Counted from the first letter of the stretch, positions 1-8,968 are shown. The stretch: 64,000 nucleotides of DNA from Comamonas avium (GCF_014836675.1 NZ_JACSQK010000009.1:62001-126000), one strand, 5' to 3'. Numbers and translations: made by a program. The notes: generated from the sequence alone by a model not told the origin.

Positions 1-1199
1 ATCAGATTTTCTATCTGCATATCAATGTGCGCAGGCTGCCCTTGCTGGCTGGTGTCTGCGGCCATGCTGATGCCAGCGTTATTGACCCAGCCAACGCGCT
101 GCAAATGACCTTGGGGTGTCAGGCTGACAAAGTTGCGCATGGCCCGTTCGTAGGTCGGGAAATCTAAAACCCCTGTCACCACGAGACGTTCATCTGCCTG
201 GAATTGGGTCAGAGCCTGGCGCAGTGCGCTGTCATCGGGGGTTTCAGTCTCCAGGTAGCCACGGCGAACCAGCGAGCGACGCACGAGCAGGCTGCGGTTG
301 GCAGGCCCTGCATCTTCAAACCATTCACGCATCTGTCGAATAAATTCAGGGTGGGTTTGCTCAAGAGTCAGGCATTGCCAATAGGGCACCCGGGCCCACT
401 TGCCCAAAAGCTCAATCATGGCCAGCTCTACCAATGTACGGATGGCGGGGCCTGAGCCCTGCGCGTAATCCCTGCCGACGTTGAACTGCACACCGTAATT
501 GCCAATACGCCCTGATAAATCCAGCCCCTGACCTCCGCTGCCAATCACAATTTCGTTGGCTGAATCCAGGCCGGGAATAAAGGTACGGCTGCGAAAGTCA
601 CCCAGGTGCATTTCAAGGCCAATCACCGTCGAGCGCTTGTTTTGGCTGTACCCCGTCTCCAGGCGCGAGGCAGAGGTGCCTACCTCGACGTTGTTGCTGA
701 TCACTTGCTGGTCAACGAAAGCCACCGCCCCAGAAACATAGAGTGCAGGTCGCTGCAAGCGAATTTGGTTGTTGTTGAGCAAAAGGGTGGTGAGGTTTTG
801 TACGGTATCTTGCTGGGCGATATTCACTTCGTAATCCACGAAGCGAAAAGCATTGCTCACGCGAGACATTTGCGACAGGGCCGTCACAATCATTTCTTTG
901 GTTGCTACCGCAATGCGGCCTGAATAGTCAGGAATGGATTTGCTGGTAATCAGCACCGTTCCCATGCCGCTTTCTCTAAACAGGTGATCCATGCACATCA
1001 AGGAGTCTGAGAAACTGCTCAGCGACCTTGTCGGGCGTACTGCGGGGCGGTTGATTTCAGGTGCGCGCGCATGATAGGGCGCATCTTTGGCGGGACTCAT
1101 CGGTGCACAGCCTGCGAGCAGGCCCACAGCGCTTAGCAAAGCGATCGCGGCTTGCCAGCGGGGATGGCTCGTCAAAGAGAAAGTAGGTAGGTAGGGCAT
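1..1199 (-). CDS. CsgG/HfaB-like outer-membrane secretion lipoprotein (partial)
   Basis: The reading frame starts at 1199 and is still open at the left edge, giving 399 visible residues. It begins with a signal peptide ending in a lipobox (LLAGC, Cys31). Residues ~60-260 read like the CsgG/HfaB family: a start resembling SFSDSLMCMDHL, a stretch ALYVSGAVAFVD and then VIGLEMHLGDFRSRTF. CsgG-type lipoproteins form the outer-membrane channel that exports curli or holdfast-anchor subunits. Residues ~305-355 (RRGYL...LRQALTQFQADERLV..TGVLDFPTYERA) resemble a peptidoglycan-binding repeat, which classical CsgG lacks. It is the last of three same-strand genes, downstream of two small secreted proteins. 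The family call is by eye; the channel role is inferred. Confidence 0.6.
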   Translation of the reverse strand, partial: MPYLPTFSLTSHPRWQAAIALLSAVGLLAGCAPMSPAKDAPYHARAPEINRPAVRPTRSLSSFSDSLMCMDHLFRESGMGTVLITSKSIPDYSGRIAVATKEMIVTALSQMSRVSNAFRFVDYEVNIAQQDTVQNLTTLLLNNNQIRLQRPALYVSGAVAFVDQQVISNNVEVGTSASRLETGYSQNKRSTVIGLEMHLGDFRSRTFIPGLDSANEIVIGSGGQGLDLSGRIGNYGVQFNVGRDYAQGSGPAIRTLVELAMIELLGKWARVPYWQCLTLEQTHPEFIRQMREWFEDAGPANRSLLVRRSLVRRGYLETETPDDSALRQALTQFQADERLVVTGVLDFPTYERAMRNFVSLTPQGHLQRVGWVNNAGISMAADTSQQGQPAHIDMQIENL

Positions 1200-1242
1200 G
1201 GTGGCTCTCAGGGGTTGTGGGGCTTTACTGAAAACCTGCTTT

Positions 1243-1644
1243 TCAACGGCAAATATTGACCAGATCCCCGCGCAACACCACGATCTGATCTCTGCCGCCA
1301 ACGCCAGAGGGGGGCGCTACATTACTGCCAACATCCTGGATGCAGGTTTTACGATTGGCTTGGGTCTCGACCATGCGGTTCACGTCACCGTCGGTATAAA
1401 TTCCATCTTTCTGGTCACTGAACGTCTTCGCTTCATACCGGACAATCTTGGCCTTCAAGCTGGTGGGAATGCCATCGCCTTCCTGATCCAGACCTTTGGA
1501 TACGCCAGGGCCGCCAATCGGCAACTGAAGGTGTTCAACCGGATTTTTAAGCTGAATGGTGTCTTCGCCTGGCGCAGACCAGGAGGCAGGGGCCATCAAG
1601 CTAAGGCCAGCTGCCAAGATCCAACGGGTGATCTGGATACGCAT
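1243..1644 (-). CDS. small secreted protein, possible HfaA-like accessory subunit
   Basis: This is a 133-residue protein with a clear Sec signal peptide (cleavage likely after PASWS, ~residue 23) and a good ribosome site (GGAGA) before the ATG. The mature part is hydrophilic, contains two cysteines near the C terminus (KTCIQD and VNICR), and ends in a short hydrophobic strand pattern QIVVLRGDLVNIC. That ending vaguely recalls the small HfaA-type holdfast-anchor proteins, but I do not recognise it with confidence. It lies between the repeat protein and the CsgG-like lipoprotein on the same strand, 43 bp before the latter, so an accessory or subunit role in the same export pathway is the natural inference. 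Confidence 0.55.
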   Translation of the reverse strand: MRIQITRWILAAGLSLMAPASWSAPGEDTIQLKNPVEHLQLPIGGPGVSKGLDQEGDGIPTSLKAKIVRYEAKTFSDQKDGIYTDGDVNRMVETQANRKTCIQDVGSNVAPPSGVGGRDQIVVLRGDLVNICR

Positions 1645-1731
1645 GATGCTCTCCTGTGTGCCAGCAATGACACGAAGATGCTGGTGTCAGCGTCTTCGTG
1701 TTCAAGGGGGGGCTTGTGAAGGCCGCACTAT

Positions 1732-2214
1732 TTACTGGCAAGTTACGCAAGCGTTGTTTGTGGAGATGTTCTGCACAGCGGATGACTGGTCAGAGGCATA
1801 GTTGCGCACGGATGTGTTCTTGAGCAGAACCACCTGGGTCAAAGCCTGCTTGACGTCAACATTGCCAACGTTGCTGGCCAGGTTCTGCGAAGCGTAGGCC
1901 TGATCTTCAGCGTAGTTGCTGATGTACGCGCCTTTGCCCACTGTGGCCTGCGTAAGAGCTGCACCGACTTTCACCCCTGCAGTGTTGGAGGAGATGTTCT
2001 GACGTGCCGTGGCCTGATCTTCGGCCTTGTTGCTCACGTGGCTCCAGCTCAGCGAGGTCAGCTGCAAAGTGGGGCCATTGATTTCAATCGATGGAGCCGC
2101 AGCAGGTGTCGGGGTTGGCGTAGGCGTTGGGTTGGGGTGCGTGGGTCGAGAAGATTGAGCAAATGCTGTGGCCGCAATCAGGCTGAGCGAGAAGGCTGCA
2201 ATGGACTTTTTCAT
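1732..2214 (-). CDS. secreted repeat protein, candidate amyloid-type or adhesin subunit
   Basis: This is a 160-residue protein with a signal peptide (cleavage near AFA/QSS, residues 19-20), then a Pro-Thr linker (residues 27-37) and a C-terminal repeat region. Two exact 38-residue units start at residues 61 and 99, and a shortened third starts at 137. Each opens with (S/R)N-x-A-x-DQ-x-x-A-x-QN-(I/L)-x-(S/T)N, and the two full units also share an ALTQ block about 26 residues in. Regularly spaced Gln and Asn are typical of curlin-like beta-solenoid subunits, although this repeat is longer than the curlin unit. The last residues are NNACVTCQ, with a CxxC pair. It is first in the three-gene set ending with the CsgG-like exporter, so it is a plausible exported substrate; this is inferred, not shown. 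Confidence 0.65.
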   Translation of the reverse strand: MKKSIAAFSLSLIAATAFAQSSRPTHPNPTPTPTPTPAAAPSIEINGPTLQLTSLSWSHVSNKAEDQATARQNISSNTAGVKVGAALTQATVGKGAYISNYAEDQAYASQNLASNVGNVDVKQALTQVVLLKNTSVRNYASDQSSAVQNISTNNACVTCQ

Positions 2215-2496
2215 GATTGGCTCCTAGGTGGTTGACGTGTCGCATGAAGCAACTGACAGAGAGCTTGTCTGCCAGTGGGCCTGGTCGGATGTATTGACGA
2301 GGCTTGGAGTCAGTGTCTGTTTGCACCCAGGAACAGCCAATCCCATAAATTAGGTAAGTACTCGTTGGCAGAGATCAGGGCTGAAGTTGTAACGCCCATG
2401 GCTATAGGCTTTTGACTACTGACGGGCGGTAGTAAGAGGGAGTAAAAAACTAGGTAGTGACAGCTTGTAAGCAGTGCAATGGTTTGAAGGAAAGTC
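2215..2496. promoter_or_regulatory. divergent intergenic control region
   Basis: These 282 bp separate the minus-strand secretion locus from the plus-strand response-regulator gene and must contain the promoters of both. I could not pick out convincing -35/-10 boxes. A direct or inverted motif around TAGGTAAGTA (~2351) and CTAGGTAGTG (~2450) is suggestive but weak. Confidence 0.4.
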
Positions 2497-3249
2497 ATGA
2501 CCCCGAGCCAGCAAGGCATCTCACAGCCATATAAGTGGGAAGTGTCGGCAGGAGGCTGTACTCCAGCGATGTCTCAGTGGCCCGACTTCATGGTTGGTCA
2601 AAAGAGCAAACCTGTCCGCGTATTTCTGGTGGACGATGATGTGCACCTGCGTCATGTGGTGGAGCGCGAACTGATGGCGGACCCTCGCGTGCAACTGGTG
2701 GGGCAGACAGGTGGTTTGCGAGAAGCCAAGCGTGCGATGCGGCAAGAAGTATTTGACGTGCTCCTGGCCGACTTGAATTTAGAGGATGGCTGCGGTCTGG
2801 AGCTGATTAGCCTGCAACGCTCTATTCGGCCTGCTGCAGAGACCATCATTATTTCGGTCATGGAGGGTGATGCGCAGTTGCTGCGTGCCATAGAGCAAGG
2901 GGCTGCCGGGTATCTGGTGAAGCACTGCTGGTTTGGAAGCTATGTTCAGGCAGTTTTGCAGGTCGCCAATGGCGGTGCATCCATTACCCCGCATGTCGCG
3001 CGCCGTTTGCTGCAACGGATGCGAAGCAATACGCCTGAGCCCAAGTGCACCGACAGCGAACAATTATCTGGACGAGAGCGCGAAATTTTGCGTCACGTAG
3101 CCAGTGGGTATACCAGCCAAGAAATCGCGGCTCAATTGCTGATTACTTCTATGACTGTTAACACGCACGTGCGTAATATTTACCGGAAACTGCAAGTCAA
3201 AAGTCGCGCGCAGGCAGTGCGGGCTGCGTTGCTGCATGGTTTGCTTTGA
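2497..3249 (+). CDS. LuxR/NarL-type response regulator
   Basis: This 250-residue protein has a receiver domain (residues ~40-155) followed by a LuxR-type helix-turn-helix (~190-245, LSGREREILRHVASGYTSQE then TVNTHVRNIYRKL). The acidic pocket is DDD at residues 46-48, the predicted phospho-acceptor is Asp92 (LLADLNLEDG), and the conserved lysine is Lys142. The start at 2497 is supported by an AAGGAAA ribosome site; about 37 residues precede the receiver fold, so a later start is possible. It overlaps the next gene, a histidine kinase, and is divergent from the CsgG-like locus. CsgD, which controls curli, belongs to the same LuxR superfamily, so control of the neighbouring locus is a reasonable inference. 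Confidence 0.85.
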   Translation: MTPSQQGISQPYKWEVSAGGCTPAMSQWPDFMVGQKSKPVRVFLVDDDVHLRHVVERELMADPRVQLVGQTGGLREAKRAMRQEVFDVLLADLNLEDGCGLELISLQRSIRPAAETIIISVMEGDAQLLRAIEQGAAGYLVKHCWFGSYVQAVLQVANGGASITPHVARRLLQRMRSNTPEPKCTDSEQLSGREREILRHVASGYTSQEIAAQLLITSMTVNTHVRNIYRKLQVKSRAQAVRAALLHGLL

Positions 3250-4094
3250 TTGTTATGTGGCAACCAGTTGCTTGGCGGGGGTGGCACATGCTCTGGGAGA
3301 TTGCAGCCCTGTGGTTTTTCAATGTGGCTGTATTGCTGTTTTGCCTCTGGATACTTCCGCCTGATTTTGAGCAGACGGGCTGGATGCATTGGCTGGTAGT
3401 CTTGCTGCTGCAGAGTTTATGTGCAGCGGTTTTTTTTCTGCTGTCACGAAAAGCGATACGCTGGAAAAAGCGTAAAAGTCAGCGCACCTCACCAGAGGTC
3501 AAGGCGGAACGCGCACGCATCGCACAGGATTTACACGACGGAGTTGGGGCGCACCTGTTTCAGGCACTGGCTTTGCTGGATGCACGGAATGCCTCTTTCG
3601 AAGACGTTCGCCACAGCATTGAAAATGCCATGTGGTGTTTGCGTGTGGAGATGGAGTGCTTGGACGATGTGGATGCGAGTTTGATTGAGCGTCTGGCCAT
3701 GATGCGCTGGCGTCTGCAGCCGTTGCTGCAAGCGCGAGGGGTGTCGATGGACTGGCAGATGCCAACAGGCGAGAGTGACCTCAGCCCGCATGCCAACCAA
3801 GGGTTGCAGCTGGCCATGCTTGCCCAGGAGGCTATCAGCAATGCACTCAGGCACGCGCAATGCAAAGTGCTGCGTATCAGGCTGACATGCCATGAAGCTA
3901 CGTGGCAGCTAGAGATTGCTGATGACGGATGCGGCTATCAGCCATCACTTGACGATGACAGCTCACAGGAGTGTGCCGGGCGAGGGCTGCAGAGCATGCG
4001 CACCCGTGCCCAACAAGCATGTGCTGTGCTGTCCATTGATGCGCAGGCCGGGCGCGGTACGCACGTTGGCGTGCAATGGAGTGCTGTCCGCTAA
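3246..4094 (+). CDS. NarX/UhpB-type sensor histidine kinase without a sensing domain
   Basis: This 282-residue kinase starts at a TTG overlapping the regulator stop codon (an ATG at 3255 is the alternative). Two membrane helices lie in the first ~65 residues. A HisKA_3 dimerisation and phospho-acceptor segment follows (ERARIAQDLHDGVGAHL, His in DLHDG), then an HATPase_c domain with N box AQEAISNALRHA, G1 box DDGCGYQ and G2 box GRGLQSMRTRAQQ. There is essentially no periplasmic loop or cytoplasmic sensor region, so input must come through the membrane helices or a partner. Translational coupling with the response regulator marks them as a cognate pair. Confidence 0.85.
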   Translation: MIVMWQPVAWRGWHMLWEIAALWFFNVAVLLFCLWILPPDFEQTGWMHWLVVLLLQSLCAAVFFLLSRKAIRWKKRKSQRTSPEVKAERARIAQDLHDGVGAHLFQALALLDARNASFEDVRHSIENAMWCLRVEMECLDDVDASLIERLAMMRWRLQPLLQARGVSMDWQMPTGESDLSPHANQGLQLAMLAQEAISNALRHAQCKVLRIRLTCHEATWQLEIADDGCGYQPSLDDDSSQECAGRGLQSMRTRAQQACAVLSIDAQAGRGTHVGVQWSAVR

Positions 4095-4193
4095 GTGCCA
4101 CAAGAGCATGCGGCTCAAGTGACCAATGCTCAGACTGCCGCTATGCTTAGCTGAGCACTAACCGGCGAACTCACGCCCTGACTTTGCCCTCCT

Positions 4194-4991
4194 ATGCACA
4201 TTGCTGAAGAACTTACTCTGCCCTGTCAGCCTCGTGTCCTGGCGCTGTTAATGCGTGAGCTGCTCAGTGATATGCCTAATTTGCGCCGGGTGAACCAGCT
4301 TTTTGGTGGTGACCCGGTTCTGGCTGCGCAACTGATGGAATGCGCCAACGCCAGTGCTTATCAAATGCAGGGCCTAGTGCGTGGCATTCCGCAGGCGATT
4401 ACGTTGCTGGGTGACAGGCAGTTGCGGGCATTGTTGAAAAAAGCCCAGACGGGTATGACCTTGCGGGCCAGACCGGGCCTGGATATGGTGCAATTTGTAC
4501 GTGTCAGCCATGCCAGTGCCAAATTGGCGCGCAGTCTGGCTGGCTTAACGGGGCTGGATGCCAGTGCGGCCTATGTGGCGGCTTTGCTGCATGGAATTGG
4601 CCAGGTCTTTATGCACCAAACGCAGCCAGAGCGCGTAGCTGCGCTGAATGTGGAAACCAGCGTCTGGGATCCACGCCGGCCTCGTCTGGAGGTGCGTCAC
4701 TGGGGCTATAGCGCCAACAGTACAACGGCAGCTTTGCTGCGGCAGTGGAATCTGCCTGCCGACGTGATTGCCGCGGTCAAGGCCATGGAGGCGCCGATGG
4801 AGACGGCGCAGTTTGATCCGATGGCGGGCGTTTTGCATCTGGCGGTGTGGTGCAGCCGTGTCAAACACTGTGGCTGGAGTGAGCGCACCGTGGCAGATGC
4901 TTTCCCCGTTGACGTGGCGTTAGCGCTGGGCGTGGATGTGGACGTGGTCTTGCAGCAGGACGCGGCAGACTGGAGCCAATCCTTGTATTGA
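4194..4991 (+). CDS. HDOD domain protein
   Basis: This 265-residue protein matches the HDOD family of signalling proteins: a helical N terminus (NLRRVNQLFGGDPVLAAQLM, then NASAYQM) and the repeat AAYVAALLHGIGQVF. The position that carries the HD metal pair in true phosphohydrolases reads HG here, as expected for the catalytically inactive HDOD class. Such proteins act as scaffolds in chemotaxis, twitching or cyclic-di-GMP networks, but the target cannot be read from the sequence. It stands alone on the plus strand between the two-component pair and the permease gene. No strong ribosome site is visible upstream. Confidence 0.8.
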   Translation: MHIAEELTLPCQPRVLALLMRELLSDMPNLRRVNQLFGGDPVLAAQLMECANASAYQMQGLVRGIPQAITLLGDRQLRALLKKAQTGMTLRARPGLDMVQFVRVSHASAKLARSLAGLTGLDASAAYVAALLHGIGQVFMHQTQPERVAALNVETSVWDPRRPRLEVRHWGYSANSTTAALLRQWNLPADVIAAVKAMEAPMETAQFDPMAGVLHLAVWCSRVKHCGWSERTVADAFPVDVALALGVDVDVVLQQDAADWSQSLY

Positions 4992-5128
4992 TTGCTTGCA
5001 GCTGTAAAGCAGATGACGGCCAGAGCGCTGAAAAGTCAAAAAGCCATGCGCAGCTTGGCGTAAAAGGATGACAAGGGCACCCAGGTAAGCGCTGTCATTG
5101 TTGTGCAGTTAAAACCTGAAGCTGTCCT

Positions 5129-7618
5129 ATGTCTGAGCATCCGCCAACCTCCTCAGGGAAGCACCGCCTGCAGGAGCCATCAACCCAGCCGGTTGCTCCC
5201 CCTCCAAAGTCCAGTCACCACAACGAGATACCGCCTTCTGTGCTCGATGACAGAGGCTTGCAGGCGCTGGCGGCGATGGTTCCGGGCCTGCGCTGGCTGG
5301 TGGGGCTGCTGATTGCTTCCGTCATCATTGCGGCCCTGTATTTTGGGCGCGATATCTTGATCCCCCTTGCCTTGGCGGTACTGCTGGGTTTTTTACTCGA
5401 CCCTGCGGTCAGTTTGCTAAAGCGCTGGGGCTTGCCGCGCATGGCAGCAACGTTGCTGGTGGTGGCCCTGTCGCTGGGCGCTCTGACTGGCATGGGGTTT
5501 TATTTGGGCAAGCAGGTGCAGTCGCTCAGTGCTGACTTGCCCACCTACCAAAACACCATCAAGCAAAAGCTCAGGAACCTGCGCACGCTCAGCAGTGGCC
5601 CCGGCGCGTGGGATGGTGCCCTCAAGACCTACAACGCGGTGGAGGGCGAAATTTCTGCCGCCAGCGCGCAGGCCGAGCGCAGCCAGCCGCGCGTGCAAAA
5701 AGTGGAAGTGATCCGCGAAGATGGCAAGCCACTGGAGATTGTGATGAAGTGGCTGGGCAAAGTGAGCGAGCCTGTTGCCATGGTGGGCATCGTGCTGCTG
5801 TTTGTGATTTTGATCTTGCTGGACAGGGATGACCTGAGGGACCGGCTGCTGCGCTTGATGGGAGGGAACATGCATGTGGCCACCGATGCTTTGGATGAAG
5901 CGTCGGAGCGCATTGGCAAGTACCTGCGCATGCAGTTCATTGTGAACGTGACTTATGGCATCCCCATGGCGCTGGGATTGTGGCTGATTGGTGTGCCCGG
6001 GGCCATTTTGTGGGGCGTGCTGGCCACCATCATGCGTTTTGTACCCTATGTGGGGCCCATGATTTCTGCGGTGTTTCCGATAGCACTGGCTTTTGCTGTG
6101 GCTCCCGGCTGGGATATGTTGCTGTGGACGCTGGGGCTGATTTTGGTGCTGGAGCTCATCAGCAACAATGTGGTGGAGCCGTGGCTGTATGGTGCCAGCA
6201 CTGGCCTGTCGACGCTGGCCATCATCATGGCCGCTACGTTCTGGACAGCCTTGTGGGGCCCTGTGGGCTTGATTTTGTCGACGCCTTTAACGGTGTGCTG
6301 TCTGGTATTGGGCCGCTATTTGCCGGGGTTGCAGTTCATGGAAGTGCTGCTGGGCAGCCAGCCAGTACTGGACGCGCCGCACCGTTTGTATCAGCGCTTG
6401 CTGGCAGATGACGTGCACGGTGCGATTGACGTCGTGCAAGATGCCATTGCTCAGCGCATGCCAGTCAAACCCACAGCCGCAGACAAGGGGCAAGCGCTTG
6501 TGCGGTTTTACGGCGATGTAGCGCTGCCAGCTTTGCAGCTGGCCTACAGACACCACTCGGAAAGGGCCACAGTAGGGCATCGTATGCGCTTGTCCAATGG
6601 CATGGAGGAGGTGCTGGAGGAGTTGCAGGATGAGTTTCCTGCGCAGCCTTCATCTGCTGGTGCAGGCCTGAATGGGCGTGTGCATTGCGTGGGTGCGAGC
6701 TGGGAGGTGGATGCGCTGGCAGCACGCATGGTCTCGCACAGTCTGAATCTCCACGGTATTCACGCTAGCTGCACTGGTCATGCCTTGACGACCACTGTCC
6801 GGCCAGATGAGACGCAAGACTGGGCCGATGTGCAGTGGCTGGTTGTATCGGCTTTTCATGTTCAGCCGCAGGCCATGGTGCGCCAGCTTGTGCGCAGGTT
6901 GCGTCGCCGTCACCCCAACATGCCAGTCATTTTGGCGCTGTGGAATGCCACGCCAGCGGTTTTGACCACCGATTTTGTGGAGCGTACGGGGGTGAACGCA
7001 GTGGTCACCAGCATGCAAGAGCTGGTGCTGCGCATGCAGCAATTGCTCTCTCCTGAGCAAGTGGCGCATGGGTATGTGCCGGCTCCATTGCCGGAGCATG
7101 ACGATGAACGTGTGCAGCATTTGCAGCGCAGTGGTGCGCTATTGCCTGTGCATTGGCCTGCGTATAAGCAGCTGGCTTTGAAAGCGGCGAATGCATTCGA
7201 TGTGAAGTACGCGCAAGTGTCGCTGGTGGATCACAACTGGGTGCATACGCCGGGCAGCTTGCTGGCGAGCAGTGACGGGGCGGACGGGCAGGCAGGCCTG
7301 CCCCGGGACTTATCGATTTGCGCTTATGTCGTGCACGAGGGTGAAGACGTGGTTGTGGAAGACGTGGCGCGGGATCCGCGCTTTGCTGATAACCCAGTGC
7401 TGACCGAAGCGCACGTGAAGTTCTATGCCGGGGTGCCGCTCAAGAACCAGCAAGGCATGGTGCTGGGCAGCCTGTGCATCATGCATGACATGCCGCGACG
7501 CATGAATGCCTCGGACATGGATGCCCTGCACGACATGGCTAAAGATTTGATGGAGCGTTTGCGAGAACAGGGACGTGTCACGCAAGAGCCCGCTGCCCCC
7601 GCACCGCCAGCGTCATGA
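5129..7618 (+). CDS. AI-2E/PerM-family permease with C-terminal GAF domain
   Basis: At 829 residues this is more than twice the usual AI-2E family length (~350). Residues ~50-420 form the permease part, with membrane helices and family signatures such as RFVPYVGPMISAVFP and GPVGLILSTPLTV. Residues ~500-640 resemble a Rossmann-like or B12-binding-like segment (VHCVGASWEVDALAARMV, then WLVVSAFHVQPQ). Residues ~665-810 are a GAF domain (FDVKYAQVSLVDHNW, then CAYVVHEGEDVVVEDV, then FYAGVPLKNQQGMVLGSLC). AI-2E proteins include autoinducer exporters and ion antiporters, so the substrate is unknown. The cytoplasmic GAF part suggests ligand or redox control of transport, which is inference. Confidence 0.82.
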   Translation: MSEHPPTSSGKHRLQEPSTQPVAPPPKSSHHNEIPPSVLDDRGLQALAAMVPGLRWLVGLLIASVIIAALYFGRDILIPLALAVLLGFLLDPAVSLLKRWGLPRMAATLLVVALSLGALTGMGFYLGKQVQSLSADLPTYQNTIKQKLRNLRTLSSGPGAWDGALKTYNAVEGEISAASAQAERSQPRVQKVEVIREDGKPLEIVMKWLGKVSEPVAMVGIVLLFVILILLDRDDLRDRLLRLMGGNMHVATDALDEASERIGKYLRMQFIVNVTYGIPMALGLWLIGVPGAILWGVLATIMRFVPYVGPMISAVFPIALAFAVAPGWDMLLWTLGLILVLELISNNVVEPWLYGASTGLSTLAIIMAATFWTALWGPVGLILSTPLTVCCLVLGRYLPGLQFMEVLLGSQPVLDAPHRLYQRLLADDVHGAIDVVQDAIAQRMPVKPTAADKGQALVRFYGDVALPALQLAYRHHSERATVGHRMRLSNGMEEVLEELQDEFPAQPSSAGAGLNGRVHCVGASWEVDALAARMVSHSLNLHGIHASCTGHALTTTVRPDETQDWADVQWLVVSAFHVQPQAMVRQLVRRLRRRHPNMPVILALWNATPAVLTTDFVERTGVNAVVTSMQELVLRMQQLLSPEQVAHGYVPAPLPEHDDERVQHLQRSGALLPVHWPAYKQLALKAANAFDVKYAQVSLVDHNWVHTPGSLLASSDGADGQAGLPRDLSICAYVVHEGEDVVVEDVARDPRFADNPVLTEAHVKFYAGVPLKNQQGMVLGSLCIMHDMPRRMNASDMDALHDMAKDLMERLREQGRVTQEPAAPAPPAS

Positions 7619-7650
7619 CTGCCGGGCAACCGTACGCCGCAGATGTATGG

Positions 7651-8787
7651 TTACAGGCTGCTGTGCAGCATCTCCTCGTAGTCGTGCGCACTGGCCGTGC
7701 GTGGGTTGGTGCCATGGCAGTGGTCTTTGAGCGCACCGTCTATCACCTGGGCAAACCATGCAGGCTCTACACCCATGGCGGTCAAGCCTGCGGGCAACCC
7801 AAGCCGTGCATTCATGTCACGGATGGCAGCGGGTATGTCGCTGGCACGGCTCAGGCCCATGGCGTGTGCCATTTTTTCAAGCCGCTGCTCGCGCTGCACC
7901 GAATCTGCCTGTGCGTTAAAACGTACCACGGCGGGCAAAAACATGGCGTTGAGCGTGCCATGGTGCAGGCGTGGCGAGATGCCGCCCAGGCTGTGACTCA
8001 GGCTGTGGACGCAGCCCAGGCCTTTTTGAAAGGCCATGGCGCCTTGCATGCTGGCGCTCATGAGCTGGCGGCGCGCCTCGGCGTCCTGCCCATTGCGTGT
8101 AGCGCGTTCGATGTGCGCCCAGCCACGCGTCAGGCCGTCCAGTGCAATTCCGTCGGCGGGGGGGTTAAAGGCTGCTGACATGAAAGTTTCCATGCAATGA
8201 GCCACCGCGTCCATGCCGGTGGCCGCTGTGAGCATGGGGGGCAGGCCATAGGTCAGTTCGGGGTCGCAAATGGCCGCCTTGGGCACCAGGTGCCACGAGT
8301 GAAAGCCCAGTTTGCGGTGGTCTTGGACGATGATGATTGCGCCACGTGCTACTTCGCTGCCAGTGCCGCTGGTGGTGGGGACGGCAATGATGGGGGCCAC
8401 GGCCTCGGTGATTTTTGCAGAGCCGCCTTCAATGGTGGCGTACATCTTGAGTGGGCCTTCGTGCGTGGCGGCAATCGCCACGCCCTTGGCGCAGTCAATG
8501 GCGCTGCCTCCGCCAACGGCAATCAATCCATCGCAGTGGTGCTGCTTGTACAGGGCGGCGGCCGCGTGAACCGCTGCCTCTGTGGGGTTGCTGGGGGTGC
8601 TGTCAAAGACGGTGACGGGCAGATCACCCAGTGCATCCAGTGCCTTTTGCAGCACTCCGGCGGCTTTGACGCCCGGGTCGGTCACGACCAGCGGGCGTGT
8701 GATGCCTACGCGCTGGCATTCCTGCGCCAGCAGGCGCACGGCACCAAAGTCAAACTGAATGTGCGTGACGTAATTGATAAAAGCCAT
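7651..8787 (-). CDS. iron-containing (group III) alcohol dehydrogenase
   Basis: The 378-residue length is normal for the Fe-ADH family. The N-terminal NAD-binding half has the GGGSAIDCAKG motif, followed by the family signature PTTSGTGSEV. The C-terminal half carries candidate metal ligands in DAVAHCMETF, in GCVHSLSHSLGG and in the downstream histidines of RLHHGTLNAMF. Such enzymes oxidise alcohols or reduce aldehydes with NAD(P); the substrate cannot be inferred. The gene converges with the permease and is divergent from the esterase that follows, so it appears to be a single transcription unit. Confidence 0.9.
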   Translation of the reverse strand: MAFINYVTHIQFDFGAVRLLAQECQRVGITRPLVVTDPGVKAAGVLQKALDALGDLPVTVFDSTPSNPTEAAVHAAAALYKQHHCDGLIAVGGGSAIDCAKGVAIAATHEGPLKMYATIEGGSAKITEAVAPIIAVPTTSGTGSEVARGAIIIVQDHRKLGFHSWHLVPKAAICDPELTYGLPPMLTAATGMDAVAHCMETFMSAAFNPPADGIALDGLTRGWAHIERATRNGQDAEARRQLMSASMQGAMAFQKGLGCVHSLSHSLGGISPRLHHGTLNAMFLPAVVRFNAQADSVQREQRLEKMAHAMGLSRASDIPAAIRDMNARLGLPAGLTAMGVEPAWFAQVIDGALKDHCHGTNPRTASAHDYEEMLHSSL

Positions 8788-8968
8788 ATCCTGCCCCCAG
8801 CCCCGTGGTGTTCAAACAGACCTTATTTTGGACAAGTGGGGGGTGGATGACCAGCTTGGCAACCCTCAGGCAAGGCTGCGTTGGGTCACGCAAGGGACAA
8901 TCCACTTGCCTGCAGCGGCCCTGTGATTGCTGCATGATGTGCAGCTTTGTGATTGCTGCTTGCGTGCT

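Noticed and set aside
204-923. Several plus-strand frames opposite the CsgG-like gene
   Set aside because: The minus strand has one long frame with signal peptide and family features; the plus frames are shadows of it.
2098-2140. Short GTTGG/GTAGG-type repeats that resemble a microsatellite or array
   Set aside because: They encode the Pro-Thr linker of the secreted repeat protein and are explained by it.
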